In this document: positions 31,841 to 41,055 of the stretch, one piece after another
Layout: every line of letters begins with the position of its first letter
Numbering within the stretch: position 1 is the stretch's first letter
Source: Miltochrista miniata
Lineage: Eukaryota; Arthropoda; Insecta; Lepidoptera; Erebidae
Assembly: GCA_933228765.1 (NCBI GenBank)
Contig: OW121760.1
Coordinates: 34,366,585 to 34,430,584, forward strand
Length of the DNA: 64,000 nt
Reading direction: 5' to 3'
Made by a program: the position numbers and the translations under genes
Notes under the pieces: generated by a model
The model's database searches: none
Seen by the model: the letters and a program-made list of their open reading frames with translations, nothing else
Told to the model about the DNA's origin: nothing

Positions 31841-32265
31841 CTATATTCACAATTGAGGGAGTCGCCGGCTCCATTAACTTCGAATATATAGACGAAACCG
31901 TGGTGGTGGACGACTCGGACACGGACGACGAGACGAGAGCCGCGCGTGATCTTCTCTTCTTGCGCAATATTAAACAAGAGCCCGTGGAGTCGGACGACGA
32001 ACTTATTTTCTCAATTAAGGGAGTCGCTGGCTCCATTAACTACGAGTATTCAGACAACGATACGCTCACAGAGACCACCATAGACGGCAACCACCTCCTG
32101 CACAACTCAACACCTGCTGCGGCATCCGCGCCCAGTGCGGGCGACCTGCCGGCCTGCACCGTCAACAACAACAAGCGCGCTGTGTTCACCTTAAAGTTTG
32201 GAAGACCACTTCGACGAGTCAGAGTGGCCAGACACACCACGAGTGTCGAGACTAGTGCCGACTAG
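31841..32265 (+). CDS. C-terminal piece of the split array gene
   Basis: This is the third piece of the gene at 21983. It starts just after the GAAC duplication with IFTIEGVAGSINFEY, the end of the first module. The complete second module follows: TVVVDDSDTDDETRAARDLL, IKQEPVESDDE, SIKGVAGSINYEY. Then come TTIDGNHLL, a Ser/Ala/Pro stretch and the end SVETSAD. The open GTG at 31900 is not a natural start. The double stem-loop begins 20 bases after the stop. This is the best preserved 3' end of the family. Confidence 0.7.
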
Positions 32266-32285
32266 TTCTACACTCTGGAGCAAAA

Positions 32286-32326
32286 GGCTCTTTTCAGAGC
32301 CAAACAAAAAGGCCCTTTTAAGGGCC
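32286..32326 (+). terminator. Double histone-type stem-loop of the split array gene
   Basis: GGCTCTTTTCAGAGCC (32286-32301) is preceded by GCAAAA. GGCCCTTTTAAGGGCC (32311-32326) is preceded by CAAAAA and followed by ACAT. Both stems are perfect 6-bp stems with 4-base loops, as in histone mRNAs. Confidence 0.8.
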
Positions 32327-32780
32327 ACATATATTTTAAATGTTTCATTAAACAAAAAGTCACATCCAAAAAACAAGATCATGAAATGGTTATGAAACAA
32401 ATATGAGTGGAAAGAATTACTGCTTACTCTCTTTACTTATTTTTGTTTCTTAGACATACTGCCGTTACCTGAAAATTTGTCTTTAAAATTGGATTCTAGC
32501 ACGCAGATGCCAGAGTCAAGTATTTAAGCTAGATATATTTCAGGTAACGGGAGTGTATTGTGTTGTACAAGGGCTTACCTGGGGCTCCCAACAGTAGGCA
32601 CAAGATAGGAAACCTATGGGATTTTGTCGGTAGGCGTCCGGCATAGCATGCCTCTAGGATTTTCTACAGGTTAAAAAAAAAGTCAAGTACGTAGGTCAAT
32701 TCTTAGGTATTTACTGTAATATATTATTAGGTATGTACTATATTATTATTATAGATATTTTAATGTACTTCTGCTAAAGC
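32327..32780. other. 3' flank of the array gene and a dispersed repeat
   Basis: AAAGTCACATCC (32355) may correspond to the block found downstream of the other stem-loops. The segment around GAGTGGAAAGAATTACTGC (32404) recurs inverted near 40230-40260. 32575-32665 is a dispersed repeat (TCCGGCATAGCATGCC). No gene. Confidence 0.45.
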
Positions 32781-34090
32781 AATAATAGTAGTTTATGATA
32801 TTGTTGCATAATAAGGGTTCTTATAACACGAGTGTGTTTTAAAAAAACGAGCCGTAGGCGAGTTTTTTTATAGTATCACACGAATGTTATTAGACCAAGC
32901 TATGTACTGTGTCATACACTACTTTATCTACTCCCATACTATAATACCTGATTTCATTTTCTAATATATAGTTGCTCCTTGGTTGCTCCTAGATTTCGCC
33001 GGTAACAGGTTCATGGTCATGTTTGATACAGCTTCTAGAATGTCTAGTGGTGTACGATTACCACTATCCTCGCTTTCAGACTTGTTTTTACACAAAAACT
33101 ATTTTTTTACAAACAAAACCAAACTTTGTTTAATTTAAATGTAAAATGTTGGCGCCAAGGCGCAAACATCGATTGCGCATGCGTGTTTTTTTATTTTTTT
33201 CTTCCGCATTGGCGGCTGGCACAGGCTGCGGAGGCACTACCTTTTTTTAAAGTAGAGGTTTAACCTTCTTGGTCTAGCTGGAGGTGTATCGTTATGATTA
33301 AAAAGTTATTTTATCTACTCTGATACTATAATACAAAGAATATAAAATTGAAATCAATGCTCTTATGACAAACATTACGCACAGGCCAAAAAAAAAGTTT
33401 TATTACGATACAGGTCTTGTATGAACACCTATATCATAATATAACTTTTTAATCATTACGATACACCTTAGACAACCTCCAGCTGGAAAAAGAAGTTTGA
33501 ACCTCTACTTTTAAAAAAAATTAGCAGCCGCAGCCTGAAAGAAAAAAAAGAAACACGCATGCGCAATCGATGTTTGCGCCTCTTGGCGCCAACATTTTAC
33601 ATTTAAATTAAACAAAGTTTGGTTTTGTTTGTAAAATAAATTAGTTTTTGTGTAAAAACATGTCTTAAAGCGAGGATGGTGGTAATTGTACACCACCAGA
33701 CATTCTGGAAACGGCGTCAAACATGACCATGAACCTGTTACCGGCGAAATCAAGGAGCAACTATATATTAGAAAATGAAATCAGGTATTATTTGGGTATT
33801 ATAGTATGAGAGTAGATAAAGTAGTGTATGACACTGTACATAACTTGGTCTTATAACACTCGTGTGATACTATAAAAAAACTCGCCTACGGCTCGTTTTT
33901 TTAAAACACACTCGTGTTATAAGAACCCTTATTATGCAACAGTGTCATAAACTACTATAATGATACAGGTGTCCATACAAGTCCTGTATCGTAATAAACC
34001 TTTTTTTTCGGCCTGTGCGTAATGTTTGTCATAAGAGTTTTGATCACAATTTTATAATTTTTGTATTATAATATCTGAGTAGATAAAAGT
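32781..34090. repeat. Large palindromic repeat (arms about 520 bp)
   Basis: The left arm 32781-33310 is repeated in inverse as about 33440-33961. Landmarks are ATAAGGGTTCTTATAACACG, TTGGCGCC and CGATTGCGCATGCGTG. The loop sequence 33311-33435 occurs again, inverted, at 33962-34090. The arms differ at scattered positions, so the structure is not brand new. There is no ORF and the class of foldback element is unknown. Confidence 0.8.
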
Positions 34091-34094
34091 TTAA

Positions 34095-34492
34095 AAAACA
34101 TTTCTCACATTTTACTTATATCTAGTTCATTACTCGTCATAAACAAAAACAAAAAAACAAATCTATCATCTTTATAATATAAGTAGGTAGATATAGATTG
34201 GGTGTCACAGAATGTAATTACTGGCAGCAAAATATTTGTGTGATCCACAAAAATGTTTGTTTCGGAGTTTGGGTGTTTTCTTTGTCTATACTTATATTAT
34301 AAAGAAGAAAGATTAGTTTTTTTGTTTGTTTGTTTGTAACGAATAGGCTCCGGAACTACTGGACCGATTTGAAAATTTTTTTCACTGTTGGGAAGCTACA
34401 CTCTTTGCGGTGAACATAGGCTATATTTTATTCCCGTATTCCCACGGGAACGGGAACTACGCAGGTGAAACCGCGTGACGTCCGCTAGTATG
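34095..34492 (+). repeat. SINE remnant and Helitron-like repeat
   Basis: 34225-34285 (AATATTTGTGTGATCCAC) is related to the SINE at 17096. 34300-34492 runs from TATATTATAAAGAAG through TCCCACGGGAACGGGAACT to CCGCTAGTA, a common lepidopteran repeat. Confidence 0.45.
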
Positions 34493-34529
34493 ATATGTAT
34501 GTATTTAAAAATATATGGGATCTAGACGA

Positions 34530-35223
34530 CTGATATGCATACTGCCCTGATAATTGCACTTGCAGTAATCGACATTTTTGAGATTTTCACTTTTTTGCAG
34601 AAATGGCATCCTAAGGACATAATCTATACGTAAAAAATATATCTGTAACTTTTTCTCTATTACAAACGTGTTTTTTAGGTACTATGAAACGCAGTACTTG
34701 CACCTAAATGTAACTTGTGCTACAAAAATTTGAAGTATTAAGCATATGCTATAAGTTTATGCAGTACTTGCTACGATTACTGCGTAAGCTTGTAGCATAT
34801 TTTTTTCTGAAACGAATGTTTACTTAGCCAATCGTAGTATTCTACAATCCTGCGTTTACGAGAAGCGAGAGTGACAGGGAGCTATGTGTGTACGAATGCC
34901 GCACGGTATAGTGCCGTGTTTCATTTTAGCAAATCAGTGCGTCGACGTCACTCGCTGACGTGACAGTGTGCTCCGCGTGATTGGTGGTCAAACATTCCAG
35001 TATTACGGTAAGTATACCGTAACTCAAAACAACCATGTCATAGTCAAAACCGGAGTAGTTTTGACTATGACAACGATGCATGCTAACATGTGCTAATACG
35101 TTTGAACTCGTCAAACGTATTAGCACAAATTAGTTAAATAAATAGTGAAGTTGTCACAAATAATTCACTTGAAAAAAGCGCCCAAGAACTAATACAGCAC
35201 CTTAGTAGCAATATGTGTTACAC
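34530..35223. other. AT-rich sequence with two short palindromes
   Basis: Palindromes lie at 35037-35071 (14-base arms, 7-base spacer) and 35089-35127 (17-base arms, 5-base spacer). No coding sequence. Confidence 0.5.
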
Positions 35224-36459
35224 ATAATCCTTACTGAAGATCTACAGACTCATTTCACTCCTGAGCTGAGCCATGTCTACAAGTTGTTCTGGAGAGTAGT
35301 CATAAACCGCCTCGCTGGGAAACTCGACAAGTTCCAGACAAAGAAGTAAGCCGGGTTCCGAAAAGGCTTTAGTACAGTGGACTACATCCATTCTGTTCGG
35401 CAAATTGTATGAAGTCCAACTAACACAATCAGCCGTTGTGTATGGATTTCGTAGACTACGAGAAAGCCTTCGACTCTGTCGAAACCTGGGCAGTCCTAGA
35501 AGCTCTGCAGCGGTGTCATCTTGATTGGCGGTATATTGAGGTGTTGAGGGGCATATATGATACCGTTACCATGACCGTCCAGTTGGAGGATAAGAAGACC
35601 AATCCGATAGCGCTGCGCAGAGGTGTGAGACAGGGAGATGTCGTGTCACCTAAGCTCCTCACTAATACGCTTGGCGTCCCAAGCGTATTAGTGAGGAGCT
35701 TAAGTAGCCAACGATTTTAAGACGTCTCTTAAAATCGTTGGCCTGGGATGGAAGGGGCGTGAATATTAGCCAATGACATCGTCATAGTAGCAGAAAAGCT
35801 GAAACCTTTTAGCGGGGTGCTGCACAGTTTAAGTGAAGAGTCTCGACGTGTTGGCCTCGGTATAAACTTGAACAAAACCAAGGTCATGTTCAATGAGCAT
35901 GTCATGCCGGGACCAATAGCTGTCCAAGACTACACTTACCTTGGGCAGGACATTTGAAACGAGTAACCTGGATAAGGACATAGCGAGAAGGATTTGCTTG
36001 GGCTGGGCAGCATTCAGCGAACTGCATCGGGTTTTCTATTCGCCGATACCGCAATGCTTGAAGATGATAGTCTTCAGCCAGAGCATTCTACCAGTTATGA
36101 CCTACGCCGCCGAGACGTGGACACTCACAATAGGGCTAGTCCACAGTAGGGGTGTCTCTGAGGGATAAGATCCGAAACGATGTTATCCGCCAGAAAACAA
36201 GAGTGGTCGACATAGCTTGCAGAGTATACGTTTCGAAGTGGCTGGCCACATTTGTAGAATAACTGATGCTCGATGGAGCAAGCGTATTCTGGAGTGGAGA
36301 CCGCGACTTGGTAAATGTCGGGTAGGACGACTCCCTGCCAGAAGGAGCGACGATCTAAAGAAGGTTGCAGGGATTGACTGGATGCGAAAAGCGCAGGACC
36401 GTGTGTTGTGGCGAAATTTGAAAGACGCCTATGTTCAGCAGTGGACTGCTATAGGCTAG
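35224..36459 (+). pseudogene. RTE-type LINE reverse transcriptase fragment
   Basis: Scattered frames encode the RT of an RTE/BovB-like LINE. Upstream of 35436 the translated DNA resembles ELSHVYKLFWRVVINRLAG. Then come FVDYEKAFDSVE, LRRGVRQGDVVSPKL, and near the end AGHICRITDARWS with GIDWMRKAQDR. These match RT core motifs and the conserved RTE tail. The frame is broken many times, including by two palindromic inserts (35651-35702 and 35708-35741) after SPKL; the YxDD region is lost. ATTGATTGATTGA at the 3' end fits an RTE tail. Confidence 0.75.
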
Positions 36460-36479
36460 ATTGATTGATTGACTTTTGA

Positions 36480-37313
36480 AGTGCCTTTGATTTCGAAAGA
36501 TTAACTTTTTTTTAGTAATTATGAACATGAAAACGAAAGATGAAAACTTTAACATTATATTTAACCTTTTGTTTACGGTACACCTGTAGTCAGACCAATT
36601 TCAGGTAACTTATAAATAACCGAGTTTTGTATAACTCCCCCAAAAGGACTTATCACAGCTAACTCTTATATCTTAACATACGGGGCGTCGCGTATTAGGT
36701 AATGTATTGGCTTGTCATGCCTATCTCTGTTATTGAGTTTATTATAGTAAATATAGCTACAATAAAAAAAATGCTACTTCCCTATATCCGTCACATTAAA
36801 ATATGTTACATTATTAAAAAATCTCATACTTGTTTGCATTAAATTTCTTTAAAAACGCAAATATCTGAAAAAAATCTTTAGGATGCAATTTCTCAAAACT
36901 ATGATTTTTAAAATAACGTAGATAGGTCTGACTCGGCAGTACAGTCTGGTTAACTAATACCAGAGGTATGTAATATATTCAATGATTAATAATTACAAAC
37001 GCAGTACTAAGCACGTGCTAGGTGAGTTTGCAGTAATAAGCACTATTACTGCATGTGATCTTAGTGATACTGTAATGCTCGCAAGCCCAGAAAGTTAATG
37101 AAAACGCAGTACTAAGCATTTTATCTAAATAAGATAATAAAATAAGAAAAAAAATATATCAATAGAAAGATCGATTTTTTTACTATTTTTAAGTTACATT
37201 TTAAAAGTTATAGCACCGATATTTCTTCCTTAGATATGACGAAATATGTTTTTCGCGCTTATCTCGAAACCGCTATTTTGCAAGTACTGCGTTTGCAATA
37301 ACGAGGGCAGCAT
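36480..37313. other. No gene; AT-rich end of the inverted-end element
   Basis: Two AACGCAGTACTAAGCA words are at 37002 and 37103, and an inverted one at 37277. No ORF with features. Confidence 0.45.
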
Positions 37314-37331
37314 AGTCGTCTAGATCCCATA

Positions 37332-37749
37332 GCACAAGCTTATATTAGCTTTGGGCTAGATGATGTTGTGTGTGAATGTCCACAAATGTTTATTTATTAA
37401 TTATAGTATAGGTACTTTAGGATAGTTTGATTTCAATTATTAATTAGGTTTTATTTACCATTTTGAATGTTTCTAATAGTAATTATTAGCGTTTTCTTTA
37501 TCGTAATAATATTTGTGTATACCTTTTGATTTTCCACATCTGAAATTAACTTCGATTTTATATAGATTTTATGTGTATAGATAATATTATTGAAAAGAGT
37601 CATAATCGCGTAACAATTGCTTTTGTAACGTTAAAAATTTTGAGATACAGTCTTAAATTTTGTAAATCATTCTTGAATCTAATTGGATTAAATGTAACAA
37701 CTGTGATAAATACAGACGCCACTTTTCTACCGACGTTCACACGTATAAC
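37332..37749. other. SINE tail and AT-rich sequence
   Basis: GCTTTGGGCTAGATGATG and ATGTCCACAAATG belong to the tail of a lepidopteran SINE. The 74-codon ORF at 37571 is AT-rich and featureless. Confidence 0.4.
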
Positions 37750-37804
37750 CCTTTTAGGGTTTCGTAGCCAAATGGCAAAAACGGAACCCTTATAGATTCG
37801 TCAT

Positions 37805-37835
<31 letters not shown>

Positions 37836-38430
37836 CGTGTGTCACAGCCACTTTTCTCCGAAACTATAAGGCCTATGCTATTGAAACTTGGTAACTAGAT
37901 GTATTCTGTGAACCGCATTTAGATTCTTATATAAAACTAGAAAAAAAGCAGTAAATCTTGGGGGTCCCCATACTCAGAACTGAAACTCAAATTTTTTTTT
38001 CATCAAATCCGTACGTGTGGGGTATCTATAGACAGGTCTTCAAAAATGTTATTGAGGTTCCTAAAATCATTTTTTTCTACAGTGAATAGTTTGCGCAAGA
38101 GACACTTCCAAAGTGGAAAAATGTGTGTCCCCCCCCCCCCCCCCCTCTAACTTCTAAACTAAGAGAATGATAAATCTAAAAAAAATGTATGATGTACATT
38201 GCCATATAAACTGCCAACGAAAATTGGTTTGAACGAGATAGAGCTGGTAGTTTTTTTTTAATACGTCATAAACCGCAATTTTCGGTTAGAAAAATCACTA
38301 CCACTGCGAACGTGTTAAAACATCAATCCAAGTTACAACGAACAATAAGAACTTTTATATTATGTTACTTGCTGCTACGAAACCCTTCATGGGCGAGTCC
38401 AACTTGCACTTTGCCGGTTTATTTTATTTT
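37750..38430 (+). repeat. High-copy lepidopteran dispersed repeat
   Basis: I recognise its landmarks from many moth sequences: GGTTTCGTAGCCAAATGGC, the GTCTGTCT run (37806-37831), GACACTTCCAAAGTGG, a long C run (38130-38144), and the end CATGGGCGAGTCCAACTTGC. It has no coding capacity that I can see and I do not know its class. Confidence 0.55.
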
Positions 38431-38655
38431 ATTTAACGCGAGGGAAAATCCTCATGGATGCTATGCCGGACTCCTACCGATCGAAACGTCGTCGGTGAAC
38501 AAAGAAGGTACCGAAACCTTTAATTACTTACAATAAAATAGTGCCGTGCCAAATCCCGTTCTATAATAATTATGTGTTCAACGCATGTTAGTTTAAAACA
38601 AATGTATGATGTAAGTCTTAGGTACTTGTAGTGTGTAATTTTGTGACTTTACTGT
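38431..38655. other. Dispersed repeat and 3' flank of the 38.8 kb gene
   Basis: GCGAGGGAAAATCCTCATGG (38437) belongs to the repeat at 9241 and 43250-43345. GTAGTGTGTAATTTTG resembles the downstream block of other array genes. Confidence 0.4.
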
Positions 38656-38702
38656 TTTCAATAGAAACAAATAGTCATTAAGACTATTTGTTTCTATTGA
38701 AA
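38656..38702. repeat. Perfect short palindrome
   Basis: Arms of 21 bases (TTTCAATAGAAACAAATAGTC and its complement) with a 5-base spacer, immediately downstream of the minus-strand stem-loop. Confidence 0.9.
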
Positions 38703-38709
38703 CTTTTGT

Positions 38710-38752
38710 GGCCCTTAAAAGGGCCTTTAGTATCTTGGCTCTGATCAGAACC
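38710..38752 (-). terminator. Double histone-type stem-loop of the 38.8 kb gene
   Basis: Minus strand: GGTTCTGATCAGAGCC (38737-38752), then GGCCCTTTTAAGGGCC (38710-38725) followed by ACAAAAG. The second is a perfect histone-type loop; the first has a G-U pair and an altered loop. Confidence 0.7.
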
Positions 38753-38793
38753 TTTGATCCTTCGAGGTGTTGTCGGTCATAGCAGAGTTGACG

Positions 38794-39108
38794 TCAAATC
38801 TTGCTCTCTTTGCATGTTGCATTTCCCTTGGCGGCAGATGATCGAAAGGCAAGTGGGCCCTTCTGGTTCGATATCACGTACCATAACCCAGGAGCAAACA
38901 CGCCATCACTGATGGCGATGGTGTAATCGGCACTGGTTCGCAGGTGAAATGTTGGTCCCTGAGTCGGGTCAACACGCTGGGGCGCGGGGTCCGCAGCGGT
39001 GAGCGCGCCGCTCTCACCCACGGCGGGGGACGAATGGCGCCGCACAAGTCGGGTGTTGGGCTTAGCCCACGCCGCCGCCGGAGCTGCTGTGCCAAAGTTG
39101 ATCGCCAT
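38794..39108 (-). CDS. Array protein of the TAAPAW family, frameshifted copy
   Basis: The 104-residue ORF starts MAINFGTAAPAAAW and has TRLVRR, then GPTFHLRTS and SDGVFAPG. It aligns with the gene at 63089-63577 (MATNSSTAAPAW, PRLVRR, GPSLHLPLS, NDGVLAPG). After about residue 78 the homology passes to another frame: LPP and AKRA.FDVN can be read there, matching LPPP and AKRAKIDVN of the longer gene. A small indel has therefore changed the C-terminus, and this copy is probably degenerate. I know no family for it. The start has the shared GAAATGGC context. Its promoter upstream is cut by a MITE. Confidence 0.6.
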   Translation of the reverse strand: MAINFGTAAPAAAWAKPNTRLVRRHSSPAVGESGALTAADPAPQRVDPTQGPTFHLRTSADYTIAISDGVFAPGLWYVISNQKGPLAFRSSAAKGNATCKESKI

Positions 39109-39231
39109 TTCAAACTTGATCTGCTAAACTTCATATTGATATCACCAAAATAATCTTGATAACTTCTACAACCCCGCGACGTATCACTCAGAAGAGAAAC
39201 CACAACAGATTTATGAAAAGTCGTGAAAGCC

Positions 39232-39348
39232 GGGGTTTTTATGCCTTCGCGCGCTGTCGCAACTCTCAATGAGCCCGGCGAGTCGTCTCTTCGCTTTAGT
39301 GCGGTACAGCGCCGCCCTTCATGCAGTTAACAACAGCACTGTACTGCT
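39232..39348 (-). promoter_or_regulatory. Array-type promoter, split by a MITE
   Basis: Minus strand: GCATAAAAACCCC at 39232-39244, then GCGACAGCGCGCG and GTTGTTAACTGCATGAAGG. The distal block (GATGCCTAAATCGTGACGCG region) lies beyond the MITE at about 39555-39605. Confidence 0.6.
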
Positions 39349-39552
39349 TGTTCGCTCTTAGTTGGCCGCTCGGCTCCATACTAAAGTCGATTTTTTAATT
39401 AGACGAAGTAAATTGACAGCAACTAATGTCACTTCTTCATACAATGTTGCTTATTTTCTATGACGAAGTGACATTAGCTACTGTCAATTTACTACGTCTA
39501 ATTAAAAATTCAGGTTTAAGCCTCTACGCCAGCGGCAAACTTAGAGCGAACT
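39346..39552. mobile_element. MITE copy 1
   Basis: The ends GTTCGCTCTTAGTTGGCCGC and GCGGCAAACTTAGAGCGAAC are inverted repeats. The core is itself palindromic: AATTAGACGAAGTAAATTGA pairs with its complement at 39482-39507. It probably duplicates GTAC at the target (39334-39337 region and 39554). It matches copy 2 at 56770-56995. Confidence 0.75.
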
Positions 39553-40319
39553 AGTAGTACGGTCGTGTATCGCAGCACAGATGCCTAAATCGTGACGCGT
39601 AGCTTAATTTAATGTACTTAATTAATTTCTTTTTAAACATTATAAATGTGCAGGTTGCCCTGTGTTTAATGTAATGTTTAATTCATTTTTTTCCCAGGAA
39701 TATGTTCACGTTAAATACGGAAACGGGGACAATATTCCTAAACAGGTAGAGCCGGGGTCTCTCTCTAAGTAGTCTTTGGTATGAAGATAGATTTTATAGT
39801 AATATTTTTTTCAGAAAATGATAGATCTGTTCAAATTTTGTTCAGTGTTGATACATATTATTCTTAATTACGTTTAACAGATTGGTCTCAAATATCCCAT
39901 TTAACTCTTTAATATTATAAGATATTGCTGAGAAAAATAATGAATTTTATTTAGATTGCAAAAAAAAGAAGAGAAAAATGAGTTAGTCTTTGGTATGAAG
40001 ATAGATTTTCTAGTTATATTTTTTCAGAAAATGATAGATCTTTTCAAATTTTATTCAGTGTTGATACATATTATTCTTGATTACGTTTAACAGATTGGTC
40101 TCTAGTAAGCTAGAATCATATATTTAAGATAATTTTAATTGTTCTCGAGTCATATTCAGGTAACGAGAGGGAATTATGTAATTACTGGTAACGTAATGTA
40201 GGTCTATTTAAAAACAAAAATCAGTTAAGAGTAAATAATATTTCTTTCCACTCATTTTTGTCTTAAAACCATTTTTCATTGTCATGTTTGATGTAAGTTA
40301 GCAGGTACCTAGTTAAGAG
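39553..40319. repeat. Distal promoter remnant, then 125-bp direct repeats
   Basis: AGTCTTTGGTATGAAGATAG to CGTTTAACAGATTGGTCTC occurs at 39768-39893 and again at 39983-40105. 40155-40200 (GTAACGAGAGGGAATTATG) recurs inverted at 49250-49290. No gene. Confidence 0.6.
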
Positions 40320-40690
40320 TGATGTGACTTTTTTTGGAACGAAGTTCCTTATCGCGCGTTGTGAAAGGGGGCTAGACGGAAAAAATTCTCACGAAAAGTT
40401 GTAACGACACTTTTTTGGAACGAAGTTCCTTATTGCTATAGTATGGAGGGTAGAGGTACCGAACCGAGAGGGGGGGAACGGGGGGGGAGGGGGAGGAGGG
40501 GAAGAGGGGGAAGGGAGGGGGGGGGGGGTAATAAAATGGGGGTTAATAATAAAAAAAATATTATTATTAATTAAAAAAAAATGTATATTACAATTCCTTC
40601 CTAATTAATCCTAATTAATCGAAAGGAACTTAGTTCCATCCGGGTGTCCCTTGACACCTCTCAAGTTTTTGTTTGAATGAAACAACTTGA
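40320..40690. repeat. Repeat with GGAACGAAGTTCC and a G-rich tract
   Basis: TTTTTTGGAACGAAGTTCCTTAT occurs twice (about 40331 and 40408). Positions 40463-40545 are almost pure G and A on the + strand, with several runs of four to fourteen G. No ORF. Confidence 0.6.
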
Positions 40691-40728
40691 AATTCTGAAC
40701 TCTTTTTAGGGCCACACATATTATGTGT

Positions 40729-40769
40729 GGCCCTAAAAAGAGCCTTTTGGTTTGGCTCTGAAAAGAAAC
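40729..40769 (-). terminator. Decayed double histone-type stem-loop of the gene remnant
   Basis: Minus strand: GTTTCTTTTCAGAGCC (40754-40769), then GGCTCTTTTTAGGGCC (40729-40744) followed by ACACATA. An inverted copy of the second loop abuts it, making a palindrome at 40700-40742. Confidence 0.6.
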
Positions 40770-40925
40770 TTTTGCTTCAGAGTGTAGAACAAGTCGGCAC
40801 TAGACGTAACGCTGCTGGTGTACCTCTGCAGGTTGAATGGTCGAAGTGGTCTCCCGTGAACACAGCGCGCTTGCTGTTGAAGACGGTGCTGGGCGCGCTG
40901 TGGCTGGGTGTGAGAGTAGATAGTT
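40770..40925 (-). pseudogene. 3' remnant of an acidic-family array gene
   Basis: On the minus strand it carries AACAGCAAGCGCGCTGTGTT, GGAGACCACTTCGACC and CTAGTGCCGACTTGTTCTAC. These match the end of the split gene (32165-32275), including the last codons and the stretch before its stem-loop. Everything upstream is missing. Confidence 0.6.
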
Positions 40926-40983
40926 CAAGTGTGGTGTGTATTAGACTTATTTGTTAAATAGAAACAAATATCATGAAACTTTT

Positions 40984-40999
40984 GTGGCCCTAAAAAGGG
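40984..40999 (-). terminator. Histone-type stem-loop of the 41.1-41.9 kb gene
   Basis: Minus strand: GGCCCTTTTTAGGGCC, preceded by CTAAAA and followed by ACAAAAG, 57 bases after the stop. The first loop seen in other members is replaced by a TATGCCCTTGGGCATA hairpin at 41013-41028. Confidence 0.7.
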
Positions 41000-41055
41000 C
41001 CTTTTAGTCTATGCCCAAGGGCATAATTATTTGCATTCACAATGCAAAAGAAGCT

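Larger units (their letters stand above)
21983..32265 (+). pseudogene. Array gene (acidic SUMO-motif family) split by two transposons
   Basis: Three coding pieces remain: 21983-22147, 23110-23190 and 31841-32265. They are separated by a hAT element (8-bp duplication ACTCCGAC) and a nested LTR-type element (4-bp duplication GAAC). Counting codons across the pieces leaves the frame open for 223 residues, so both insertions hit an intact gene. The leader is MASSNSITSPTSRLVRHRH. A module of about 50 residues with TVVVDDSDTDDETRAARDLL and IKKEPVESDDE occurs twice in tandem; the second copy has IKQEPVESDDE. It ends in SVETSAD like the gene at 57348-57818. IKxE followed by acidic residues fits a negatively charged SUMO consensus. 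The cellular role is unknown. Transcription through 9.6 kb of transposon is unlikely to give the protein. Confidence 0.75.
34514..37331. mobile_element. Unclassified element with inverted ends, containing an RTE fragment
   Basis: The left end TATGGGATCTAGACGACT and the right end AGTCGTCTAGATCCCATA are 18-bp exact inverted repeats. The subterminal regions on both sides carry copies of ACGCAGTACTTGC or its relatives (34690, 34757, 37002, 37103, 37277). An RTE fragment fills the middle. The end word also occurs at the tail of a SINE (37314 onward, compare 50224), so the inverted ends may have arisen by inverted duplication rather than transposition. Confidence 0.45.

Noticed and set aside
21983..32265. 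Reading the insertions in the split gene as introns
   Set aside because: The interruptions have transposon ends and target duplications (ACTCCGAC, GAAC), and no GT...AG junctions at those points; relatives are intronless.
35436..35720. Intact RTE reverse transcriptase
   Set aside because: The 94-codon ORF runs into a palindromic insert after SPKL and lacks the catalytic DD box.
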